From contig NZ_CP118164.1 in assembly GCF_028748185.1 (NCBI RefSeq), positions 2,666,001 to 2,730,000 on the forward strand: DNA of 64,000 nucleotides. The letters run 5' to 3'. This document shows, one piece after another, positions 1-10,904 of the stretch. The notes beneath the pieces were generated by a model. That model saw nothing but the letters and a program-made list of their open reading frames with translations. It was not told the DNA's origin and made no database searches. How positions within the stretch are numbered: position 1 is the first letter of the stretch; each line of letters begins with the position of its first letter. The translations under genes were made by a program, and so were the position numbers. This DNA is from Bremerella sp. P1 (GTDB lineage Bacteria > Planctomycetota > Planctomycetia > Pirellulales > Pirellulaceae).

Positions 1-1
1 C

Positions 2-889
2 AAAGCAGACGTCAAGATATCTGATGTCATCAAAAGTGCGGTCGAAACTTCTCAGCCACTGATTGAAGACTCGGAACACTCGCTCGAGGTGGTCAACAAC
101 AACGACATCACAATCCATGCCGACCCGAATCGGTTGGCCCAGGTCGTCTCGAACCTTTTGAACAATGCCGCCAAATATACGCCTGACGGTGGAAAGATTA
201 AGCTTTCGGTTGATCAGCCAGACCCCAATCACGTTGCCATCCATGTGCAAGACACCGGAATTGGGATACCAGCCGACATGATCGATAGCATCTTTACGAT
301 GTTTACCCAAGTCGATCGTTCCATGGAACGTCGTTTCGCAGGCCTAGGCATCGGCCTGACCCTCGTTAAATCGCTGGTCGAGATGCACGGAGGAACGGTC
401 TCGGTAACCAGCCAGGGGCAAGGCAAAGGAAGTGAGTTCACAGTTACCTTGCCGGTGCGAGAGGAAGATCAACCGTCTCAGAACAAGGATCTGCCGACCG
501 AGGGTTTCTCGCTGAAGCAAGGTAAGCACCGCGTTCTTGTTGTCGACGACAATAAGGCCGCTGCCGAAATGCTCAGCAAAGTAGTCAAGATGCTCGGCAA
601 CACGGTCGAGATGGCCGAAGATGGACAGCAAGCGATTGAAGTCGCTCAGCAGTTCCAACCCGAAATCATTCTCATGGATCTTGGCATGCCCAAAATGAAC
701 GGCTATGAAGCCGCTCGGTACATTCGCCAACAAGAATGGGGAAAGGACATCCTGCTGATTGCACTCACCGGCTGGGGGCAACAGGAAGACCGTGACCGTA
801 CCAAAGAGGCTGGCTTCGATCATCACCTGGTCAAACCGGCCGAACCTGCGGAAATCCAACGGATCATCAACCAAGGTAGGGATAACTGA
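2..889 (+). CDS. Hybrid sensor histidine kinase, C-terminal part (partial)
   Basis: The reading frame is open from the left edge, so the sensor and most of the dimerisation region lie outside the window. About 29 codons precede the first ATG at 89. An HATPase_c domain follows with an N box (SNLLNNAAKY), a G1 box (DTGIGIP), an F-box-like segment and a G2 box (GLGIGLTLV). A linker rich in Gln, Asp and Glu leads to a receiver domain with the acidic pair VVDD, phospho-acceptor Asp in LMDLGMP and the conserved Lys in LVKP. This is a kinase that autophosphorylates on an upstream His and relays to its own receiver. No DNA-binding output domain follows, so signalling probably continues to another protein. 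The stop lies 13 bp from the convergent next gene. The stimulus cannot be inferred. Confidence 0.93.
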   Translation, partial: KADVKISDVIKSAVETSQPLIEDSEHSLEVVNNNDITIHADPNRLAQVVSNLLNNAAKYTPDGGKIKLSVDQPDPNHVAIHVQDTGIGIPADMIDSIFTMFTQVDRSMERRFAGLGIGLTLVKSLVEMHGGTVSVTSQGQGKGSEFTVTLPVREEDQPSQNKDLPTEGFSLKQGKHRVLVVDDNKAAAEMLSKVVKMLGNTVEMAEDGQQAIEVAQQFQPEIILMDLGMPKMNGYEAARYIRQQEWGKDILLIALTGWGQQEDRDRTKEAGFDHHLVKPAEPAEIQRIINQGRDN

Positions 890-902
890 CCGAGGCTGAG
901 GT

Positions 903-1901
903 CTACTTTGCTTGATGCAGCATCAGCTCGTTGAACGAGTCAATCACATCCGCCGGGTCCACACCATCCGCCAAAGCGGAGACGTACTCGTGACGAGGAT
1001 TATCAATTTGCTCGCGCCACTCGTGGGTGCCGTTGGGGAAAATGTGGTTGTGTCCCTGGGTGACTAGCTTCCAAGGATGGCCTGTCCCGCGTGCGGCGAC
1101 CATCACGGCAATTTGATCGGCACTATGTCGATCGTTCACCTTCCCGCCGAAATAGAGTTCATAAACTCGGCGAACCGGATTGTCTTCGGGCAATTCCGTC
1201 AGACGCTTTCCAGTAGAAATCAGACTGGCAAATTGACCGCCGCCGGTGAAGGTGATCTTGGTTGGCCACTTCTCTATAGCAATCACCGTTGAATCAGCAT
1301 CCGGTTTGAAGTTGCCCCACTTACCGGGATCCAAATCGGCTGGATAACGGCTTCCCATGCACACACAATGAGCCACCTTCTGTTTCACAAGCTGCTGCCC
1401 GGTTAATGTACTGATGTCATCACCTGTAGACTCAATCAAATAGCGCAGGTTGGTCAGGTCTCCCACCGTCAGAATCGTCACACTACCATCAGCTTGAGCG
1501 GACAGAATCTTGCGATACAGCTTGGTCGCGTCCGGGGCATCTTCATACGTGGGGCAATCATGCGGGAACTTCTTGGCGATCTGCTCAGCGTATTTCGATT
1601 TCTGCTGAATGCCGGCCTTTCCTTTGGGCACACCAATCGGCAGATCCGGTCGACCGTAATAGGTATTGATGGCATCGGTACACGGAGCAGACCAAGGGTA
1701 CTTGGCCGAAACCATCGTACCCAGAAGTTCGATCTCTCCGCGATCGGCCAGCGCGTGGAGCATCGCCAGGGCAGCCGCATCGTCGCAGTCGCTTTCCATG
1801 TCGGTATCGAACAGGATTTTTAGAGGCGCGCGTGGTTCTGCCGAGAAGCTCATACCTGGAATACTCGCAAAACATAGTATCACAAAAAGAAGCCGATACA
1901 T
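903..1901 (-). CDS. Secreted inosine-uridine preferring nucleoside hydrolase-like protein
   Basis: 332 aa. An N-terminal signal peptide (about residues 1-20, ending near SFSAEP) is followed by the family's N-terminal Asp cluster, FDTDMESDCDDAAAL, which corresponds to the DxDxxxDDxxA calcium- and ribose-binding motif of IU nucleoside hydrolases. Length fits the family (300-340 aa). Members cleave the N-glycosidic bond of ribonucleosides; planctomycete exported versions are often only distantly related, and the substrate may not be a nucleoside. The signal peptide implies periplasmic or surface action. It is convergent with the kinase on its 3' side. The upstream gene on the same strand probably ends 55 bp before this start once a frameshift is allowed for. 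Confidence 0.85.
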   Translation of the reverse strand: MYRLLFVILCFASIPGMSFSAEPRAPLKILFDTDMESDCDDAAALAMLHALADRGEIELLGTMVSAKYPWSAPCTDAINTYYGRPDLPIGVPKGKAGIQQKSKYAEQIAKKFPHDCPTYEDAPDATKLYRKILSAQADGSVTILTVGDLTNLRYLIESTGDDISTLTGQQLVKQKVAHCVCMGSRYPADLDPGKWGNFKPDADSTVIAIEKWPTKITFTGGGQFASLISTGKRLTELPEDNPVRRVYELYFGGKVNDRHSADQIAVMVAARGTGHPWKLVTQGHNHIFPNGTHEWREQIDNPRHEYVSALADGVDPADVIDSFNELMLHQAK

Positions 1902-1955
1902 GGCGGGTCTTCCTGAACTTGCGATAGCGAAAGTGTGCTGAAAGCGGAAGGGACT

Positions 1956-2505
1956 TTAGTCGTCTACAACAACTAACAAGGGGCCATGTGATGTAGTCCA
2001 GCACTTCGTAGGAATATGCGAACCGGTAGAGCGTTTCTGTGAGGAAGTCTGTTACTAGGAACGCTTCATCGCCCCCATCTAGATCGACATCTTCAAAGAC
2101 AATGCCAACTCGATCGGCATGCATCGTGGCGTTGATCAAATCGTCAGATGCGACGTGCTTGACCTGGAATGGCTTCTTCAAGTCGGCATCATCGCTGAAC
2201 GTGGCATATCGACTGAGCCCTTCTTGAAACATTTCCTTGGCTTCCGCTTCCGATATGCTTCGCTGCTCGCCGCGAAGCAGCGACCGCATCTCAATCGCTC
2301 GACGACCGAGTGCTTCTCCGCCGGGCAAGATCTGGAAGCAACGCATGAGTTGCTCGTCCGACAGATCCCAAGTCATGAAATGCATCCGGAAGTCGTCGTC
2401 AGGCGACTCCACTGCCTCGTCGAAATCAAAATTCGGATCAGGACCGAACGCTTCATCAAGAATATCGTGCCATTGTCGAAGCCAGACTCTTCGCGTTTCA
2501 TCCAT
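1956..2505 (-). CDS. Hypothetical acidic protein, probable frameshift at its 3' end
   Basis: The frame opens at ATG 2505 (MDETRRVW), preceded by a GAGGA ribosome-binding-like sequence. It encodes an acidic soluble protein of unrecognised family with an Asp/Glu-rich middle (FEDVDLDGGDEAF). Read literally the frame continues to 1585, but from about 1980 it becomes an Arg-rich translation that lies antisense-in-frame-shift over the first 317 bp of the nucleoside hydrolase, which is implausible. Losing one C from the CCCC run (complement of 1980-1983) would end the protein as WPLLVVVDD at a TAA at 1956, giving about 183 aa and a normal 55-bp gap. I give the coordinates of that corrected end. The gyrB terminator lies just upstream. 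No function can be assigned. Confidence 0.6.
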
Positions 2506-2542
2506 CGGAATCCTCAGCGACAATCGCAAATGGAGTGAGGTA

Positions 2543-2575
2543 CAAAAAAAGAGAGCCGAATCGATCGGCTCTCTT
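2543..2575 (-). terminator. Intrinsic terminator of gyrB
   Basis: Perfect 9-bp stem GAGAGCCGA / TCGGCTCTC (2551-2559 and 2565-2573) with a 5-base loop. On the minus strand it is followed by a run of T (complement of the A run 2543-2550). It sits 40 bp after the gyrB stop and closes the dnaA-gyrB cluster. Confidence 0.9.
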
Positions 2576-2614
2576 ATCATTTCTTTGCCTTTGGGCGGTG
2601 TCAAATCATTCAGA

Positions 2615-5203
<2,589 letters not shown>

Positions 5204-5274
5204 CTAAACTCTTTGCCTCGTCTGAATCGAACGAGGTTATTGAATCACTTTGTCGGGGAAGTTTTCAGCGTTCG

Positions 5275-5589
5275 CTAATCAATTCGCCCTACTTTGATTT
5301 TCAAATCGGTAATCCCGTGATCCGGCAGCTGTTCTTGCAGTGACTTGAGGATCTTGGGCTTCTGGAAACTGATCATCTGGCTGATCGTCGAGTTGGCGAC
5401 CATGACCAGCAAGGTGCCACGCTGTACGTTGCCAGCCACACTATGCTCGGCCAGACGCTCGCCGGCGGCGACATCCCAAGCCTGTTGCGTGGCATCGGCC
5501 GTCTGAACCTGGGCGTAGCCCTTCTGGACCATCAACTGGGCCAAGGTTCCTTTGATCGACTGCACTTTGCCGGGCTGACGCTGGCTCAT
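5275..5589 (-). CDS. dciA: DciA/DUF721 family protein, candidate replicative helicase loader
   Basis: 104 aa. The sequence matches the DUF721 pattern: a short helical N-terminus (IKGTLAQLMVQKGY), W and G near the centre (AWDVAAGERLAEHS), then V-rich strands (GTLLVMVANSTISQMISF) and a terminal ITDLKIKVG strand. DUF721 proteins include DciA, the ancestral loader or operator of the DnaB helicase in bacteria lacking DnaC or DnaI. Its place between dnaN and gyrB is the usual DciA context and supports the call. It lies 78 bp after the dnaN stop and 89 bp before gyrB. Proteins in this family may carry other domains; this is a minimal single-domain form. Start ATG 5589. Confidence 0.85.
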   Translation of the reverse strand: MSQRQPGKVQSIKGTLAQLMVQKGYAQVQTADATQQAWDVAAGERLAEHSVAGNVQRGTLLVMVANSTISQMISFQKPKILKSLQEQLPDHGITDLKIKVGRID

Positions 5590-5667
5590 TGTTCGTGGTT
5601 CCGATTATGTGTTTCATTCCGCCATGGCATTGCACTGGGTCGCGACCCAGCCGACGCCCAACCGGGC

Positions 5668-6783
5668 TTACCGATCGCGTGCCAACGGCATGACGACGTA
5701 GTCGTAGTTGTCGTCTGTACTGAATAGGGCGGCACTTTCGGCATTCTGGATGTTGAGCGTGAAATTGCTTTCGCTACCCAGCACCTTGTAGAAGTCAGCC
5801 ACGAAACGATGGTCCATCGTGATCTCGACATTCTCGCCGTCGTAAGGGATCGGAATCTCGACGCGAGAATCGCCCACCTCGGCCGTATTGCTGGAAAGGA
5901 TCATCGAGCCATGACCGAACGTGAAGTCGATCCCACGGCTCTCGTCGGACGTCACAATGGCTGCCTGACGAAGCGCGGCGAACGCTGGGCCAACCGACAT
6001 CTCAATGTGGGCCGCTTCACGCTTCTCAGGAAGCACGTCCCGCCATTTCGGGAAACGACCTTCCACTAGGCGAGCATAAATCGTGGCTGGGCCGACTTTG
6101 ACGAGTACGTCGTTGGTACGGGATGCGATCTGCACCGTCGCGTCCAGGTCGGTCAGGCTACGTTCGATCAGCTGCATCGCTCGCGATGGAATGATCGTCA
6201 TCGCGTCGGAATTACCGTGATCTTCGATCTGCGTCGCAGGACCTTCCATCTTGGCCAGTCGACGTCCGTCGGTAGCGACCGCGGTAATGCTGTTTTCACC
6301 CAGTTCCAATAGAACACCACCCAAAGCGTAACGACCGCTTTCAGTATCGGTGGCGAAAAGGGTACGACGAATCAGTTCTTTGAGAACCCGAGCCGATACT
6401 TCATGGTACTTACCCTCCGCGAACGTTTGCACGGTGGGAAACTCGTCGGGGTCTTCGCTCGACAGGGTGAACTTGCTGTGCTGGGCTTGCACGACGGTTC
6501 GTGATTCTTCCCGCTGCACGCTGAGTCGCTCATCGCGAACCTCCTTCAAGATAGAACCAAACCGAGCCACGGGTAGAACGATGCTACCGGCTTGCTCGAC
6601 TTCGATGCCTTCGACCTCGATGCGAACCCCGATCTCCATGTCGGTAGCCATCAGAATCGTGGCCTTTTCGGTGGCGTCGAGTTTGACGTTTTGCAGGATC
6701 GGCTTGGGACTACGGCTGGGTGCCACCATGGCCGCCGTCTGGAATGCCGTCTGAAACTTCTCGCGATCGAAAGTGATTTTCAT
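5668..6783 (-). CDS. dnaN: DNA polymerase III beta subunit (sliding clamp)
   Basis: 371 aa, the usual size for a three-domain beta clamp (360-380). The N-terminus (MKITFDREKF) and the C-terminal end VMPLARD, close to the E. coli PMRL ending, are diagnostic. The middle has family blocks such as ATDGRRLA (about 180-187) and the third-domain GENVEI. The protein forms the ring that tethers polymerase III and other repair and replication proteins to DNA. It follows dnaA by 427 bp, which holds a candidate origin, and precedes dciA by 78 bp on the same strand. recF, often next to dnaN, is absent. Confidence 0.97.
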   Translation of the reverse strand: MKITFDREKFQTAFQTAAMVAPSRSPKPILQNVKLDATEKATILMATDMEIGVRIEVEGIEVEQAGSIVLPVARFGSILKEVRDERLSVQREESRTVVQAQHSKFTLSSEDPDEFPTVQTFAEGKYHEVSARVLKELIRRTLFATDTESGRYALGGVLLELGENSITAVATDGRRLAKMEGPATQIEDHGNSDAMTIIPSRAMQLIERSLTDLDATVQIASRTNDVLVKVGPATIYARLVEGRFPKWRDVLPEKREAAHIEMSVGPAFAALRQAAIVTSDESRGIDFTFGHGSMILSSNTAEVGDSRVEIPIPYDGENVEITMDHRFVADFYKVLGSESNFTLNIQNAESAALFSTDDNYDYVVMPLARDR

Positions 6784-7210
6784 GGAGCTCGTTAATCCAA
6801 CAAATGTCTTCTTATTAGTTTTTCGAAAGAGTAGTAGTAGTAAGGCGGCGCTCCGAGCTGTCGATAAGTAACGTTTAACGTGCGTTTTGCTCGGCTAGCT
6901 TCGAATCAAATGAAGCTAGGTGGGGTGTGAAAAACTTGGCGCTAGGCCGTTGTTTTCCTGTCACTTGAGCGTCGACAAGTTCGCTAGCGGTGTTGGTCGT
7001 TTGAAGCGAGGTTGATAAGCGACACGCTGTCGACATCCTTGCACACAAAACCAACACCTTATCCACTACCTCTTCTGTGTTCGACTGAAAAGTCAGGGTG
7101 CCAGTGGTACCCTTGTTAATCCGTTTACTTTCTTCAAAGCTCCTCACTGTTTCATCCTTAAGGTTCAAGGAGACCAGCGAGGTCCGCTTCGAAATTCATG
7201 CTTCAAGGGT
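6784..7210. other. dnaA-dnaN intergenic region, candidate replication origin
   Basis: 427 bp without a convincing gene. It holds DnaA-box-like nonamers: TTATCCACT at 7059-7067 (one mismatch to TTATCCACA), TGTCGATAA at 6859-6867 (one mismatch to TGTGGATAA) and a weaker GGTTGATAA at 7010-7018. A fourth one-mismatch box, TTTTCCACA (8443-8451), lies upstream of dnaA. Position between dnaA and dnaN is a common oriC site, but the boxes are few and there is no marked AT-rich stretch. The call is an inference. Confidence 0.45.
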
Positions 7211-8293
7211 TCACGCGGCACTACGCTGCAAGATGCTCTCTCGCAGCTCTAGTACGGCTTCTCTCAAAGCGACATCCTTTTTGAGTTTGGCTTCCATGCT
7301 GCTCACCGCATGCATGACGGTGGTGTGATCGCGGCCGCCGAAATGTTTTCCGACCACTTTAAGGCTTTCTTCCGTGAGTTGCCGGGCGAGCAGCATGGCG
7401 ACGCTGCGAGCCTGAACGATACTTTGCCGCCGCGAACTCCCCTTCATGTCGGCAACCTTCACGCGGAAGTACTTGGCCGTCATGCTGGCGATATTACGGA
7501 GACTGACCCTGGCCGTGTTGTGTTCGCTTTGAAGTAGCGAGTCGACGACCGCCGTATCGATGATTTGGTTGGCCCTGGTCTGGGCGATTAGTCGGTTCAC
7601 GATTCCGCTGAGTTGAAGCAGGCCATGCGGAAAGGCCACGGCCAGTTTCTGGGCCGCCATCTTGGTGATCTGGCGATTGTGCCGTGTTGCGATCCCTTGG
7701 ATCAGGACTTCCCGTGTTCCCTGCTCTGGCAGCACGACGGGAACCAACAGGCCGGCCGACAAGCGACTGCGAAGTTCGGTCGAGAACCCTTCCATGCCGA
7801 TCGGATTTTCGCGGCACGAAACCAGAACCGTGGCACCACGCCGTTCGAGTTCGTCGAGCAAATGCAACAGAACCTGCTGCATCGATGGGAAGTGCAACAA
7901 CTCGTGCAGATCCTCAATCACCAGCACATCGGTGCCGAAGAACTCGGTTCGCGTGCTACTGGCCGTTTCTTGACGCAAGGCATTGCCATACTCGCGAGCA
8001 AAATCACTGCCGGTCACGGACAGAACCTTCAGGTCAGGCTCTTTTTCGACCAGAACGCCCGTGAGTCCTTGCAGCAAGTGTGATTTGCCAGAACCACTGG
8101 GGCCGTAGATGACTACAGGCGAGAACTGCGAGGCATCGTGCTTCAATGCTTCGACCGCCGATTGAATCATGCGGTTTTCTGGCCCTGCCACGAAGGGGCG
8201 CAGACCCTCAATGGACCGTTTTACCGACCCAATGTAGGCGGGATCCTCCTGGCGGACCCAAGGCAAGGCAATGGTGATGATCTCCGTAACCAC
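7211..8293 (-). CDS. dnaA: Chromosomal replication initiator DnaA (short form)
   Basis: 360 aa from a GTG start at 8293 preceded by a GGAG ribosome-binding site. AAA+ core: Walker A GPSGSGKSH (about 64-72), Walker B VLVIEDLHEL (about 123-132), sensor and arginine-finger region around RSRLSAG. Domain IV carries the DnaA signature GGRDHTTVMHA near 319-329, which contacts DnaA boxes. Only about 35 residues precede the AAA+ core, so domain I (DnaB and self-interaction) and the domain II linker are essentially missing; typical DnaA proteins are 440-470 aa. It heads the dnaA-dnaN-dciA-gyrB run. Absence of domain I may make helicase loading depend more on DciA, which is an inference. Confidence 0.95.
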   Translation of the reverse strand: MVTEIITIALPWVRQEDPAYIGSVKRSIEGLRPFVAGPENRMIQSAVEALKHDASQFSPVVIYGPSGSGKSHLLQGLTGVLVEKEPDLKVLSVTGSDFAREYGNALRQETASSTRTEFFGTDVLVIEDLHELLHFPSMQQVLLHLLDELERRGATVLVSCRENPIGMEGFSTELRSRLSAGLLVPVVLPEQGTREVLIQGIATRHNRQITKMAAQKLAVAFPHGLLQLSGIVNRLIAQTRANQIIDTAVVDSLLQSEHNTARVSLRNIASMTAKYFRVKVADMKGSSRRQSIVQARSVAMLLARQLTEESLKVVGKHFGGRDHTTVMHAVSSMEAKLKKDVALREAVLELRESILQRSAA

Positions 8294-8487
8294 CGAAACT
8301 CCGTCTGTGTCTGTCAGACAACGTGGAAAAGCTCAATCGGCAGAGTTCGCCTAATGCAAACTCCCAAGCCCCAAAGGGGCGGCAGATAGCCACTAAGGAC
8401 GTGATCCTCAGGGTTCAATCTACCAAGCCCAGATTATAGAGGTTTTCCACAGGGAAAACTAGCCAGGGAAGCCATTTATCGGCCGTT
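8294..8487. other. dnaA upstream region with DnaA-box-like hairpin
   Basis: 194 bp between the cysteine desulfurase stop and dnaA. GTTTTCC/GGAAAAC (8442-8448 and 8453-8459) forms a 7-bp hairpin whose left part overlaps the nonamer TTTTCCACA (8443-8451), one mismatch from the DnaA-box consensus. A weaker CGTGGAAAA is at 8322-8330. DnaA autoregulation through these sites is possible. No promoter hexamers could be assigned. Confidence 0.4.
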
Positions 8488-9636
8488 TTAACGTTGACGT
8501 AAATGCTTGATGCAATTGGAGATACGACTTGCGACTTCATCGACCTCTGGCTCGGTCGTGAAGCGGCTTAAACTTAAGCGAATCGAACCAGAAACTACAT
8601 CTTCTGGCAGCCCCATCGCGATCAACGTAGGGGACGGCTCGGATGACCCGCTGGCACATGCGGAACCGGTGCTGCAAGCGACTCCAGCCATGTCCAAAGC
8701 CATCACCAAGGCCTGCCGGTCGATGCCTGGAAATGCAGTGTTCGACGTGTGGGGAAGACGTGGAGCATCGCGGCCGATGACTTGCATTTCGTCCTCTCCG
8801 ACCAGATCGGTGAGAAGCGCTTCCAGCCGATCCCTCAGGACCTGCATACTCGGGCCGGCTTCCGGCATGGCTTCGATGGCTAACTGCAAGGCTTTTTCAA
8901 AGCCGATCGCCAGTTCTACGCTCTCAGTACCAGGTCGCAGGGCCAATTGCTGAGAACCACCGAACATCGTCGGATTCAATGTCACATGATCATCCAGCAC
9001 GAGCGCTCCAATACCCCGCGGACCGTGAAACTTATGAGGGGTCAGCGTCATCGCCGAGGCACCTAATTTCCGGAAATTCACGGGTATTTTGCCAATCCCC
9101 TGCACGGCGTCGACATGCAAAGGGACTTCCCGATGACGACAAATGGTTGCGATCTCGCCTATGGGTTGAAGGACGCCGGTCTCATTGTTCCCCAGCATGA
9201 CACTTACCAGTCGCGTTGGCTCTGCGAGCCATTGATCAAGTTCGGCTAATTGGACGACACCATTGTTGTCGACTGGCAGCACACGAACTTTCACACCGCG
9301 CAAAGCCAACTGATCGGCTGCTTCGGAGATACTCGGATGTTCGATCGCAGAGATGATGACCTGGCCATTTGTTTCTTTGCCTAAGCCAAACAAAGCCAAA
9401 TTGTTGGCCTCCGTTCCCCCACTGGTAAACACCAAGCGATCGCTGGCGAAACGAGTCGTCTCAGCTCCCAGCAGATTGAGAATTGTTTCTCTGGCGTCAT
9501 CGAGGCGACGGCGAGCCTTCTGGCCTGCTTGATGTTGGCTCGAGGGATTAAAGAAAGCCGACTCGTAGGCCTGACTCATGGCCTCGGCGACTTCTACGGC
9601 CATGGGTGTCGTCGCATTGTTGTCGACGTAAATCAA
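8488..9636 (-). CDS. Cysteine desulfurase (NifS/IscS family)
   Basis: 382 aa PLP enzyme that takes sulfur from cysteine as an enzyme-bound persulfide for Fe-S clusters, tRNA thiolation or cofactors. Seen: N-terminal YVDNNATTP, SGGTEANNLA (about 73-82), EHPS, the PLP-Lys motif TPHKFHGPRG (about 200-209) and the mobile-loop Cys in GVACSTGSACASGS (about 323-336). The SACASGS form matches class I (NifS/IscS) enzymes. Translation probably starts at TTG 9634-9636, which overlaps the TGA of the preceding gene as TTGA, so the two are coupled. No IscU or SufU scaffold is in the window, so the acceptor is not known. Confidence 0.95.
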   Translation of the reverse strand: MIYVDNNATTPMAVEVAEAMSQAYESAFFNPSSQHQAGQKARRRLDDARETILNLLGAETTRFASDRLVFTSGGTEANNLALFGLGKETNGQVIISAIEHPSISEAADQLALRGVKVRVLPVDNNGVVQLAELDQWLAEPTRLVSVMLGNNETGVLQPIGEIATICRHREVPLHVDAVQGIGKIPVNFRKLGASAMTLTPHKFHGPRGIGALVLDDHVTLNPTMFGGSQQLALRPGTESVELAIGFEKALQLAIEAMPEAGPSMQVLRDRLEALLTDLVGEDEMQVIGRDAPRLPHTSNTAFPGIDRQALVMALDMAGVACSTGSACASGSSEPSPTLIAMGLPEDVVSGSIRLSLSRFTTEPEVDEVASRISNCIKHLRQR

Positions 9637-10529
9637 TTTTCAGGTTCATCTTCCGATGTTTCTTCGTCATCGGAAGCCTCGTCTTGGGCAGTCTCTTCTT
9701 CGGCTGCCGCTGGAAGTTTGTCGAGTTGCTGCTGGGCCTCTCGTGTTTCGGGAGCTAAGCGGAGGACTTGCTCGTAGCAGAAGCGGGCGCGCTTGGTTTG
9801 ATTCGCATCTTGAGCTGCTTTGCCAGCAGTCATGTACAACTCGACGAGGAACGGGTCGAGGCTTTGCTGGCCGATCGTCTTCTGCTGAGTTTCCCCTGCG
9901 GATTTTTGTTGATTGGTTAGGGCGTCGGCCGGAACATCGGGTTTGTCATCTTCTTTCAGCCAGTCCTGGGGCAGCGGGTTATTCTTTTGCCGACTCAGGT
10001 CCAGCATGTGATGGAGAATGTCAGGGATCAAGATGTACATGTTTCCCTCGGCCGCCTTTTGGATTTCGGGCCACATTACGGCTGCGTAGCCAGGGTTGGC
10101 TTGGCCCCAACGATCGAGATCGATCGCTCCGGTCGCATTGGACATGTCGAGATAATCGATCAGGATCGCGGCATCACTCTCGTACATCGTTCCGTGGGTG
10201 AAATGTGAAACGATGACCCAGTCTTCGTCCTTCGGCTTCCTGCCTGAGTAGGTGATCCACTTGTTTTTGGCGAGGTCGAGTTCCAGATTGCCTGTGTTGT
10301 TGAAGTAATCGGTGGCCGTTAGTCGTACCCCGAAAGCTTCGTAGTAGCTAAACCTCCGCCGCTGAAAACCATCCGGCGAAAACTGCACGCCAGAGTGACT
10401 CGAAGTGCCGAGCACAATGGTTAAGCCAATCACGCCAATCACCAACAGAATCAGAACGATGACGAAGACGCGCAACATCGTCTGATTCTGAGCAGGAGCA
10501 GGTGCAGAACTACGAGATGCCGGACTCAA
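9633..10529 (-). CDS. Membrane-anchored hypothetical protein with TPR-like segment
   Basis: 298 aa at most. One transmembrane helix (about 19-41, LRVFVIVLILLVIGVIGLTIV) follows a Ser/Ala/Pro-rich N-terminus. The outer part has no recognised domain up to about 200. A helix pair near 225-265 (AGKAAQDANQTKRARFCYEQ, then VLRLAPETREAQQQL) reads like a single tetratricopeptide repeat. The C-terminus is a very acidic tail (Glu/Asp/Ala/Thr). The start is uncertain: TTG 10529, or ATG 10478 just before the helix. The 3' end overlaps the cysteine desulfurase start, so they share an mRNA; that may reflect convenience of transcription rather than function. Confidence 0.75.
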   Translation of the reverse strand: MSPASRSSAPAPAQNQTMLRVFVIVLILLVIGVIGLTIVLGTSSHSGVQFSPDGFQRRRFSYYEAFGVRLTATDYFNNTGNLELDLAKNKWITYSGRKPKDEDWVIVSHFTHGTMYESDAAILIDYLDMSNATGAIDLDRWGQANPGYAAVMWPEIQKAAEGNMYILIPDILHHMLDLSRQKNNPLPQDWLKEDDKPDVPADALTNQQKSAGETQQKTIGQQSLDPFLVELYMTAGKAAQDANQTKRARFCYEQVLRLAPETREAQQQLDKLPAAAEEETAQDEASDDEETSEDEPEN

Positions 10530-10554
10530 AGCAATCGCCGTGAATGAATGGGGG

Positions 10555-10584
10555 CCAAAAAAGGGGAATTCGGAATGATTCCCC
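10555..10584 (-). terminator. Intrinsic terminator after the stress-protein pair
   Basis: Stem GGGGAAT / ATTCCCC (10563-10569 and 10578-10584). On the minus strand it is followed by six T (complement of the A run just before 10563). It separates the small membrane gene ending at 10656 from the next minus-strand gene. Confidence 0.7.
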
Positions 10585-10655
10585 GATCCCCTTTAGTTTA
10601 GTGCCTGCCGACAGCGTTTACGAGATTCCCGCTGTTTTCGTACGCCGGCAACGGC

Positions 10656-10865
10656 TTATTTAAGGTTCTGCATAAACCCAAAGCCGATCAGGCCCAGGCC
10701 GGAAAGACCAATGAACCCAAAGACAAGAGTCATCATCATGTCTCCCTGGCCCATGAAGAACCAGAGTCCTAGGGCCATCAGAATATCCATGACCCCGGCC
10801 ATCATCAGAATGGTCCCGGTAGGGATTTGTCCGCGGCGTCTTCCTAATCCAAGTTGACGTTTCAT
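10656..10865 (-). CDS. Small two-helix membrane protein
   Basis: 69 aa from ATG 10865 (MKRQLGLGRRR). A basic N-terminus is followed by two hydrophobic segments, about residues 17-36 (TILMMAGVMDILMALGLWFF) and 42-65, joined by a short GQGDMM loop. The positive N-terminus suggests it stays cytoplasmic, with the loop outside. The gene starts 39 bp after the universal stress protein stop, on the same strand, and an intrinsic terminator follows, so the two probably form a short operon. No family is recognised. Confidence 0.7.
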   Translation of the reverse strand: MKRQLGLGRRRGQIPTGTILMMAGVMDILMALGLWFFMGQGDMMMTLVFGFIGLSGLGLIGFGFMQNLK

Positions 10866-10904
10866 GCAGCGATAAACCAAACCGTGAAAACTTCTGTCGA
10901 GCAA

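Noticed and set aside
6875-7168. 97-codon frame on the minus strand between dnaA and dnaN
   Set aside because: It starts at TTG without a ribosome-binding site, has no membrane or domain signature and overlaps the candidate origin boxes. It is most likely chance.
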